Source: Alphaproteobacteria bacterium
GTDB lineage: Bacteria; Pseudomonadota; Alphaproteobacteria; Paracaedibacterales; CAIOTO01
Direction of reading: 5' to 3'
NCBI GenBank assembly: GCA_030727085.1
Contig: JANRCF010000042.1
Location: forward strand, 1-11,473
DNA length: 11,473 nucleotides
Shown: positions 5,536 through 11,473 of the stretch, one piece after another
How positions within the stretch are numbered: the first letter of the stretch is position 1
How the letters are laid out: every line of letters begins with the position of its first letter
Program-made: the position numbers and the translations under genes
The notes under the pieces: generated by a model
The model's input: the letters and a program-made list of their open reading frames with translations, nothing else
Database searches by the model: none
Told to the model about the DNA's origin: nothing

Positions 5536-8475
5536 CTACAATTGACGTGCGATGGATTCAATTTCGAAGCATTCAACCATATCGCCTTCGCGAATATCAG
5601 CAAAATTCTCGAAAACCATACCGCATTCAAATGCTTCTTTAACTTCTTTAACTTCATCTTTAAAGCGCTTTAATGACTTGAGATCGCCTTCATGAATAAC
5701 AACACTATCACGTAGTATGCGAACCTTTGCACCGCGTTTAACGGTTCCTTCTGTTACGTAACAACCTGCAACTTTTCCACCAACTTTAGATATCATGAAC
5801 ACGCTACGAATTTCAGCTGTACCTTGATATTTTTCACGTAATGTCGGCGCAAGTAAGCCACTCAGAAGTGCTCGTACTTCATCAAGCATGTCATAAATAA
5901 TCGAATAATAACGTATTTTAACGCCATCACGACGTGCGAGATCTCGTGCCTGTGGATTGGCACGTACGTTAAAGCCAATGATAATACCGCCTGATGCTTT
6001 TGCTAGTGTAATATCGCTTTCGTTAATGCCACCAACAGCGCCATGTAGAATACGCGTAGACACTTCTTCATTGCCAAGTTTTCCAAGGCTAGCAATAATA
6101 GCTTCAAGGGAACCTTGAACGTCAGCTTTAATAACAACTGGCATCTCACGGATTTCACCATTTGCAATGCGACTCATAATACTTTCCATGCCACCCTTGG
6201 TTTTCACGATAACCTGTTTTTCGCGGTGACGACGTTGGCGATATTCTGTGATTTCGCGTGCTTTTTGTTCTGATTCAACAACAAAGAACTCATCACCTGC
6301 AGCTGGAACTCCGTTGAAACCAAGAACTTCAACTGGCATGGCTGGCAACGCAGTATTAATTTTTTTGCCGTGATCATTAACAAGTGCCTTGACGCGACCC
6401 CATTCTTGACCGGCTACAAAAATGTCACCCATCTTGAGCGTTCCGCGTTGTACGAGAACCGTAGCAATTGTACCACGCCCCTTGTCAATTTCGGCTTCGA
6501 TGATAACACCTTGAGCGCTGCGATTTGGATTTGCTTTTAGCTCAAGAATTTCAGCTTGTAGTAGAATAGATTCTTCTAATTTTTCAAGGTTCATACGTTT
6601 TTTAGCGGAAACGTCGACGGCAATTACTTCTCCGCCAAATTCTTCAAGTAAAATACCGTGTTGAAGGAGTTCTTGACGTACACGGCTTGAGTTTGCATCT
6701 GGTTTGTCCATTTTGTTAATAGCAACAACTATAGGCACATTAGCTGCCTTTGCGTGGTTAATCGCTTCAATTGTTTGTTCCATAATGCCATCATCAGCAG
6801 CAACCACAAGCACAACAATGTCTGTTGCATTTGCACCGCGCGCACGCATTTCACTAAAGGCTGCGTGGCCTGGTGTGTCGATAAATGTGATTTTTTTGCC
6901 AGATTGCATAGTAACTTGGTACGCGCCGATATGTTGTGTGATGCCGCCAGCCTCTCCTGCAACAACATCCGTTTCGCGAAGTGCATCAAGGAGCGATGTT
7001 TTACCATGGTCAACGTGACCCATTACAGTTACAACTGGCGCGCGTGGGAGTAGATCTTGCGTTTGATCGGCAGATGCCCCACCTAAACCAATTTCAATGT
7101 CAGAGTCAGCTACGCGCTTTGGTGTGTGACCGAACTCACCGCAAATTAATTCAGCTGTATCAGCGTCTATAACTTGGTTGATCGTAACCATCATGCCAAG
7201 TTTCATGAGCGATTTAACGACATCAGCGCCACGAACTGCCATACGATTTGCAAGCTCCCCAACGGTCATGCTTTCCGGGATGATAACTTCTCGAACAATT
7301 TTGCCTGCGTCGCCTTGATCGTCATGACTTTGCTTGAAATGCTTTTGACGAGCACGCTTTACTGAGGCAAGCGAGCGGCCACGTTTTTCTGAATCACCGT
7401 CCAGCACACGTGTTAAAACGTTTCTATTTAGTTTGCGCGGTGCTTCTTGTGTTTGGCCTGTGCGCGTCCTGACGATCGCCTTTTTAGGATCAGCCTTATT
7501 TATTGAAGATGTGTTCGTATCTTCTTCATCTGCCTTGTGGCGTGGTTTTGCTGGAATGGCGCGATGATCAGCGCGATTTTTTTCGAGGATTGGGTCTATA
7601 ACAAGAGGAACTTGCGTTGCAGGTGCACCTTTTACTTGAGCAGGAGCGCCTGGGCGTGGTTTTGGCGCATAACCCTCTGCACGAAAAATGATAGGTTGAA
7701 TATCGTCTTTTGATAGTGGTTTTTTCTTAGGATCCGCACTACGTGGTTGATAGGGCGGGCGCGCGCCTGCTCCGTCAGTCCTGTTATCAGTGCCTGGGCG
7801 TCTTTCAGCATAGGGACGTTGTCCGTCTGAGCGACCGCCTGTTGGTCTGTCGCTGTTGTATGGCCTGTCACTATGGCGCGGACTGCTTGATGCGTTTGAA
7901 TCACTGCGGTTGCGCGGATTAGTGTAAGAATTATTGCGCGTATCTGTATGAGCTGGCGCCGGTCTGCTCGTGTGACTTGTCGCTGCAGGCGTACTACTAG
8001 AGCTGCTTTGCTCAATAGTTGGAGAGGGCGTCTCCGCAACTGTTGTTTCAACAGGCGCTAATTCAGGATTCTCCGCAATTTCACGCGCTCGTTCAGCTTC
8101 TGCAGCTTTAGATGCTGCCGCTTCCATTGCCGTTTTTGCATCATTTATTTTCTTTTGAGTATCTTCTTCATTTTGACGAATCATCGATTCACGAAGAACG
8201 CGCATACGAACATCAAATTCATTGCCTGTTAGCCCACGAGACGCGGCAGCTGAAGCCATTGGATCATCTTTGTGGCGATCTTGGCTAGCAGTTCGCTTGC
8301 GCCTAACTTCGACTTCAACAGTTTTTGAACGACCATGTGCAAAACGTTGCCGTACTTGATCACGCTCAACAACAGGACGTGTATCCACTTTTTTGGTTAA
8401 AGTGAGTGTTTTTTTCTCTTCACTTTTTCCAACTTTTTCTTCATTCTTATCGGTTGTTCCAGTCATTCCGGTCAC
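5536..8475 (-). CDS. infB: Translation initiation factor IF-2
   Basis: IF-2 is the GTPase that brings formyl-methionyl initiator tRNA to the 30S subunit and promotes 50S joining. The 979-residue product begins with the alphaproteobacterial IF2-associated segment (TLTLTKK to VEVEVRRKR, about 23-61). A charged helix rich in Ala and Glu follows, then a long disordered stretch rich in Ser, Pro, Arg and Asn (about 155-260). The IF2 N-domain comes next (VREVIIPESMTVGELANRMA, from about 393). The G domain has GHVDHGKT (486-493), DTPGH (533-537), NKMD (587-590) and a VSAKK G5 motif. Domains II, III and C2 complete it. I take GTG at 8475, preceded by GAG 5 nt away; ATG at 8466 is an equally possible start three codons in. 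The gene follows nusA after 40 nt, and the ylxR (DUF448) gene that often separates the two in alphaproteobacteria is absent. It ends in TAG, so amber is an ordinary stop here. Confidence 0.97.
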   Translation of the reverse strand: MTGMTGTTDKNEEKVGKSEEKKTLTLTKKVDTRPVVERDQVRQRFAHGRSKTVEVEVRRKRTASQDRHKDDPMASAAASRGLTGNEFDVRMRVLRESMIRQNEEDTQKKINDAKTAMEAAASKAAEAERAREIAENPELAPVETTVAETPSPTIEQSSSSSTPAATSHTSRPAPAHTDTRNNSYTNPRNRSDSNASSSPRHSDRPYNSDRPTGGRSDGQRPYAERRPGTDNRTDGAGARPPYQPRSADPKKKPLSKDDIQPIIFRAEGYAPKPRPGAPAQVKGAPATQVPLVIDPILEKNRADHRAIPAKPRHKADEEDTNTSSINKADPKKAIVRTRTGQTQEAPRKLNRNVLTRVLDGDSEKRGRSLASVKRARQKHFKQSHDDQGDAGKIVREVIIPESMTVGELANRMAVRGADVVKSLMKLGMMVTINQVIDADTAELICGEFGHTPKRVADSDIEIGLGGASADQTQDLLPRAPVVTVMGHVDHGKTSLLDALRETDVVAGEAGGITQHIGAYQVTMQSGKKITFIDTPGHAAFSEMRARGANATDIVVLVVAADDGIMEQTIEAINHAKAANVPIVVAINKMDKPDANSSRVRQELLQHGILLEEFGGEVIAVDVSAKKRMNLEKLEESILLQAEILELKANPNRSAQGVIIEAEIDKGRGTIATVLVQRGTLKMGDIFVAGQEWGRVKALVNDHGKKINTALPAMPVEVLGFNGVPAAGDEFFVVESEQKAREITEYRQRRHREKQVIVKTKGGMESIMSRIANGEIREMPVVIKADVQGSLEAIIASLGKLGNEEVSTRILHGAVGGINESDITLAKASGGIIIGFNVRANPQARDLARRDGVKIRYYSIIYDMLDEVRALLSGLLAPTLREKYQGTAEIRSVFMISKVGGKVAGCYVTEGTVKRGAKVRILRDSVVIHEGDLKSLKRFKDEVKEVKEAFECGMVFENFADIREGDMVECFEIESIARQL

Positions 8476-8515
8476 AATTACTCAATCTAATGTTAATGTT
8501 TCTGTTTAGTTTAGG

Positions 8516-10051
8516 CTACTCTGATTCTTCGAACCAGCCAGCACGTGCTTTCATGATCGCGTCATTGGCAGATTCAATTGATATTGCATCCTCACCTAAT
8601 ATTTCAACAACTTCATCACCTGCTAAGTCAGCAAAATCATTGAGCGTTCGGATTCCTGATTCACACAGCTTAAGCAGACTTGCTGCATCCAAATCTTCAA
8701 AATTAATCAAGTCTTCAGAGGCGCCCATTGAGCGACATTTTTCACGAAGCTCTTCGTCGCGTTTGTTTAAGAAGCTGAGGGCTCTGTTTTGTAATTCACT
8801 GCCGATATCTTCATCGAGACCTTCAATTGTTGCAAACTCAGAAACATCACTATAAGCAATATCTTCGACGCGAGAAAAACCTTCAACAGCAAGTAATTGT
8901 GCTAAAATTTCATCTACATCAAGTGCTTGTATGAACAAATTTGTACGTGTAGCAACATCTTCAGCTCTGCGCTCTTGATCTTCGGCTTCAGTAATGATGT
9001 CAATGCTCCAGCCTGTTAACTGCGATGCCAATCGAACATTTTGTCCGCGGCGTCCTATCGCTAAACTAAGTTGAGTTTCGATAACAACGACCTGAACGCG
9101 CTGTGTATCTTCGTCAATAACTACGCGAATAACTTCGGCTGGTGCTAATGCGTTTACAACATACGTTGCAGGATTGTCGGACCATGGAATGATATCAACT
9201 TTTTCACCGTGGAATTCATTCACGATTGATTGAACACGCGAGCCTCTTATGCCAACGCATGAACCAACTGCATCCAATGATGAATCGTTTGTTAAAACGG
9301 ACATTTTCGCACGACTGCCTGGGTCGCGCGCAACACCTTTTATTTCGATAATACCATCATAAATTTCAGGAACTTCCTGTTCAAAGAGGCGTGCCATGAA
9401 ATGAGGGTGCGTTCGTGATGTGGAAATCATAGGGCCACGTGCATCAGGACGAATTTCGGTAATTAAAACACGTACACGGTCACCAACACGGAATGTTTCA
9501 CGCGGAATCATCTCTTCACGGCGTAAAATACCTTCGCCACGACCTAGGTCAAGTACAACGTTGCCAAATTCAATTCGCTTCACAATGCCGCTAATGATCT
9601 CGCCAATACGATCTTTGTATTCTTCATAGACTTGTGTGCGTTCTGCTTCACGCACTTTTTGAAAAATAACTTGTCGCGCGCTTTGTGCTGCGACACGGCC
9701 AAATTCAATAGGAGGTAATGCCTCAGAGATCTCATCATCGAGCTCAAATGTTGGATCGATCTTTTGAGCTTCCTCCAGCGTGATTTGCTGGTTCTCATCT
9801 TCAATTTCCGAGACAACTAATTTATAGCGCGCAATATTTACTTCGCCTGATGTACGGTCGATGTCAACACGAATATCATGTTCAAGACCATATTTTGCCT
9901 TGGCAGCCTTTTGTATGGCTTGCTCCATTGCAAATAGCACTTCATCACGCTCAATGTTTTTTTCACGTGCGACAATATCTGCTATCTGCAACAACTCATG
10001 TCTTGGTTGTGCGGCAAACGCTTCGTTTGGTTTAATTTTTCTGCTAGCCAA
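8516..10051 (-). CDS. nusA: Transcription termination/antitermination factor NusA
   Basis: NusA binds RNA polymerase and nascent RNA and controls pausing, termination and antitermination. Domains in the 511 residues: an N-terminal polymerase-binding domain (about 17-140, HELLQIADIVAREKNIERDE), an S1 domain (about 147-213), KH1 with GIRG (267-270), KH2 with GRRG (333-336) and QLTGW, then two acidic helix-hairpin-helix repeats (about 365-511) as in other proteobacteria. The start is TTG at 10051, supported by AGAGG 8 nt upstream; the first in-frame ATG lies within the conserved N-terminal domain, so it cannot be the start. The N-terminus is some 10 residues longer than usual for alphaproteobacteria (MASRKIKPNEAFAAQPR). 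It ends in TAG, 34 nt after rimP at its start and 40 nt before infB at its end. Confidence 0.97.
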   Translation of the reverse strand: MASRKIKPNEAFAAQPRHELLQIADIVAREKNIERDEVLFAMEQAIQKAAKAKYGLEHDIRVDIDRTSGEVNIARYKLVVSEIEDENQQITLEEAQKIDPTFELDDEISEALPPIEFGRVAAQSARQVIFQKVREAERTQVYEEYKDRIGEIISGIVKRIEFGNVVLDLGRGEGILRREEMIPRETFRVGDRVRVLITEIRPDARGPMISTSRTHPHFMARLFEQEVPEIYDGIIEIKGVARDPGSRAKMSVLTNDSSLDAVGSCVGIRGSRVQSIVNEFHGEKVDIIPWSDNPATYVVNALAPAEVIRVVIDEDTQRVQVVVIETQLSLAIGRRGQNVRLASQLTGWSIDIITEAEDQERRAEDVATRTNLFIQALDVDEILAQLLAVEGFSRVEDIAYSDVSEFATIEGLDEDIGSELQNRALSFLNKRDEELREKCRSMGASEDLINFEDLDAASLLKLCESGIRTLNDFADLAGDEVVEILGEDAISIESANDAIMKARAGWFEESE

Positions 10052-10059
10052 AGTAATAA

Positions 10060-10064
10060 CCTCT
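10060..10064 (-). promoter_or_regulatory. Ribosome binding site that sets the TTG start of nusA
   Basis: AGAGG on the minus strand, 8 nt before TTG at 10051. No ATG or GTG lies in frame at a suitable distance, so this site decides the start. Confidence 0.65.
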
Positions 10065-10085
10065 TTAACTCAATATCTATAATTT

Positions 10086-10559
10086 TTAATTAGGTACATG
10101 TAAACGAGCCACTCTAATATCGCTGTAACTTAGCTCAATGTCAGTGGATTTGTCATCGTTAGGTTGATCCAGTGATACCCTTATACCCGTTTCTGAAGCA
10201 AATTCCAATGTTCCTTGAAATTTCTTTCTATTTTTTATTGAAAAATTTGTTTGCAGTGACACAGGTTGCCCCATAAACCGAATGAAATCCTTAGGTTTAA
10301 CGAGAGGGCGTTCAAGGCCAGGCGAAGAAACTTCAAGGGTGTAAGTATCCGAAATCCAATCTTCTACGTCTAACATCGGCGATATTAATCGACTTACTTT
10401 CTCACAATCTTCAATTCCAATGTTAATATCGTCAATACGTTCGATCATAATCTGCAGCGTTTTTCGGATGTTTCCAGTGTTTTGAATGCGCACCACTGCA
10501 TAGCCATCATCGTGCATGACAGGTGCTATGAGATTTTCAATTCGTTGGCACAGTTCCAT
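10086..10559 (-). CDS. rimP: Ribosome maturation factor RimP
   Basis: RimP binds the 30S subunit early in assembly and helps ribosomal proteins join the 3' domain. The 157-residue product has the family N-terminal alpha/beta domain (LIAPVMHDDGYAVVRIQ), the IGIEDCEKVSRLISPMLDVED stretch in which the family usually has V-x-x-DCxxVSR, and the signature YTLEVSSPGLERPL (73-86). The C-terminal SH3-like domain follows (RKKFQGTLEFASETGIRVSL). ATG at 10559 has AAGGA 6 nt upstream. It starts 47 nt after sspB and ends 34 nt before nusA, the usual rimP-nusA order. Confidence 0.96.
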   Translation of the reverse strand: MELCQRIENLIAPVMHDDGYAVVRIQNTGNIRKTLQIMIERIDDINIGIEDCEKVSRLISPMLDVEDWISDTYTLEVSSPGLERPLVKPKDFIRFMGQPVSLQTNFSIKNRKKFQGTLEFASETGIRVSLDQPNDDKSTDIELSYSDIRVARLHVPN

Positions 10560-10606
10560 TGGTTTTCCTTGTTTTTGGTGGTCGTAATTTATGTTAATCT
10601 TTGTTT

Positions 10607-11083
10607 TTATTTTTTACGAAAAGCATCTAGTGTAACAACGTTTGTTTCGCCTTCAGCCAAGGGCTTTATTTCCTTTTTCTCAGGCTCGAGCAATATTGAT
10701 AAATCAAGCTCTTCATATGAATCCAGAGATGGTGTGAATTCCAAACCAAAATTAACAGACGGGTCGACAAATTTAATGACAGCATCAAATGGAACAATGA
10801 TGCGTTCGTCTGCATTATCAAAACTTAGTGTTACCGCAAATAATTTATCGTGAATTTCTAAATCCCAATATTCGTGCTGCAAAACAATAGTCATGTCTTC
10901 AGGGTAGTCTTCACGCAAAAAATCTGGAATTTGAACGCCAGGATAATTCGTTATAAAATCAATATAGAAATGATGTTTTCCAGGAAGACCATTTTTCGCA
11001 ACATCGGTTAAGACATCGCGCATAACCTTGCGAATGGCGGTTTGAACCAGCTCTTCGTAATTGATTATGTCATTTTGCTTCAC
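10607..11083 (-). CDS. sspB: SspB, alphaproteobacterial type: ClpXP adaptor for tmRNA-tagged proteins
   Basis: SspB binds the tmRNA-encoded degradation tag and tethers tagged proteins to ClpX. The 158 residues show the alphaproteobacterial form: an N-terminal helix (NYEELVQTAIRKVMRDVLTD), GLPGKHHFYIDFIT, the conserved MTIVLQHEYWDL (64-75), VPFDAVIKFVDPSVNFGLEF, an acidic linker and a short conserved C-terminus VVTLDAFRKK (149-158) that by analogy with other SspB proteins would be the ClpX-docking segment. The start is GTG at 11083, fixed by a strong AAGGAG site 7 nt upstream. It lies directly downstream of the tmRNA gene on the same strand and upstream of rimP, so tag-coding RNA and tag adaptor are neighbours and may share a transcript. 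Confidence 0.9.
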   Translation of the reverse strand: MKQNDIINYEELVQTAIRKVMRDVLTDVAKNGLPGKHHFYIDFITNYPGVQIPDFLREDYPEDMTIVLQHEYWDLEIHDKLFAVTLSFDNADERIIVPFDAVIKFVDPSVNFGLEFTPSLDSYEELDLSILLEPEKKEIKPLAEGETNVVTLDAFRKK

Positions 11084-11090
11084 AAGAAAT

Positions 11091-11096
11091 CTCCTT
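11091..11096 (-). promoter_or_regulatory. Ribosome binding site that sets the GTG start of sspB
   Basis: AAGGAG on the minus strand, 7 nt before GTG at 11083. It lies only a few nt beyond the presumed 3' end of the tmRNA coding piece. Confidence 0.8.
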
Positions 11097-11100
11097 TAGT

Positions 11101-11473
11101 AATTTAGCGAGGGGCATTCTGTTGCCCGGGGCCCCTCAAACCGCTACTGGAAAACCACTGTATTATTCGTAAAACGAACTTTTAAGCAGCTTTAGCTACA
11201 ACGCGACGTGTACGGTTGCCATTGGCAGCTTTAACGTTACGATTCGCTGTGCGTGAATTACCACGTCCACCAGTTGAAGAAGAACTTACGTTGCCTCTTA
11301 TCATGTTTAGTCCGATAACGGTGGTACTATACCGAGCAAAACGAATATCTTTATTACGCACGTCGATCCTATTTCGTCCCCATAAATTTTCAACTAATGT
11401 TCTGGTGGAGACGCCGGGTACCGCCCCCGGGTCCGCAACGACTATTCCATAGACGGTTTATTGCCATAGATAG
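11101..11473 (-). ncRNA. ssrA: Permuted two-piece transfer-messenger RNA (tmRNA), 5' edge cut by window
   Basis: tmRNA rescues stalled ribosomes and adds a degradation tag. As in alphaproteobacteria, the gene is permuted: the acceptor piece comes first (3' end at 11403, extending beyond 11473), then a 21-nt intervening segment (11382-11402), then the coding piece (11381 to about 11101). The acceptor piece ends CGTCTCCACCA; its last seven paired bases match GGGGACG at the start of the coding piece (11381-11375) with one G-U pair. A T-arm is formed by CCGGG (11430-11426) and CCCGG (11418-11414) around a 7-nt loop GGCGGTA. The coding piece continues with GGATCGACG, the tRNA-like D-loop region, and closes with a 7-bp GAGGGGC/GCCCCTC stem around CCGGGCAACAGAA, which I recall as typical of the alphaproteobacterial type. 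Exact mature ends are not visible. sspB follows on the same strand. Confidence 0.9.
11182..11226 (-). other. ssrA: tmRNA tag reading frame (ANGNRTRRVVAKAA)
   Basis: From GCC at 11226 the frame reads ANGNRTRRVVAKAA and stops at TAA (11182-11184). The AANGN start corresponds to the AANDN start of alphaproteobacterial tags, and the stretch GCTGCCAATGGCAAC resembles the usual resume region. The preceding GCT (11229) is an alternative resume codon, giving one more Ala. The tag carries four Arg/Lys and no acidic residue, and has Lys where Leu or Val usually stands before the final AA. The resume codon is inferred, not proven: the same frame is open far upstream. Confidence 0.65.

Noticed and set aside
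6704..7053. Several overlapping open frames of 60-100 residues on both strands within infB
   Set aside because: They lie inside the highly conserved GTPase domain of IF-2 and are shadows of it.
11419..11425. tmRNA T-loop GGCGGTA in place of the common TTCRA type
   Set aside because: It departs from ordinary tRNA, but as far as I recall the alphaproteobacterial two-piece tmRNAs share this G-rich loop, so I do not claim it as new.
11216..11452. Plus-strand 78-residue open frame antisense to the tmRNA
   Set aside because: It overlaps a structured RNA gene throughout, lacks a ribosome binding site and resembles no protein.
11182..11455. A minus-strand open frame of about 90 codons running through the acceptor piece, intervening segment and coding piece of the tmRNA, resembling a basic protein C-terminus
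   Set aside because: The DNA carries the CCA end, T-arm, acceptor-stem pairing and tag features of a two-piece tmRNA at the right positions. No start codon with a ribosome binding site opens the frame, and a stop lies just upstream. Only the part nearest the tag is kept as a question.

Overview
The window is chromosomal DNA from an AT-rich alphaproteobacterium. Three things place it there: a circularly permuted, two-piece tmRNA gene at the right edge; an SspB of the alphaproteobacterial type; and the rimP-nusA-infB-rbfA block. The low GC, decaying genes and secreted proteins without recognisable relatives would suit a host-associated lineage such as Holosporales or Rickettsiales. That placement is inference only.

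Layout. On the minus strand, reading from the right edge leftwards, come ssrA (tmRNA), sspB, rimP, nusA, infB and rbfA. The spacing is tight (about 10 to 50 nt between the protein genes), which looks like one transcription unit. The block joins ribosome rescue and tagged-protein turnover (ssrA, sspB) to ribosome maturation (rimP, rbfA), transcription elongation (nusA) and translation initiation (infB). After a gap of 130 nt the minus strand continues into a more AT-rich accessory stretch. It holds an O-methyltransferase, a 627-residue secreted protein of unknown function, a broken second copy of the 3' end of the O-methyltransferase gene, and a small secreted protein that appears frameshifted away from its Ser/Gly-rich tail. 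Facing this stretch on the plus strand is dprA. Its frame is cut by an amber codon 28 codons before the apparent natural end. Divergent from dprA, at the left edge, is the 5' part of a SixA-like histidine phosphatase.

Main points of interest: (1) the 53-nt direct repeat made from the methyltransferase 3' end, which brackets the unknown secreted-protein gene; (2) the amber codon in dprA; (3) a tmRNA whose encoded tag is strongly basic, ends in AKAA and sits directly upstream of sspB, with an unusually long open region before the tag; (4) the apparent frameshift in the Ser/Gly-tailed secreted protein. I see no CRISPR array, insertion sequence, integrase or rRNA. No region over 300 bases lacks a gene.
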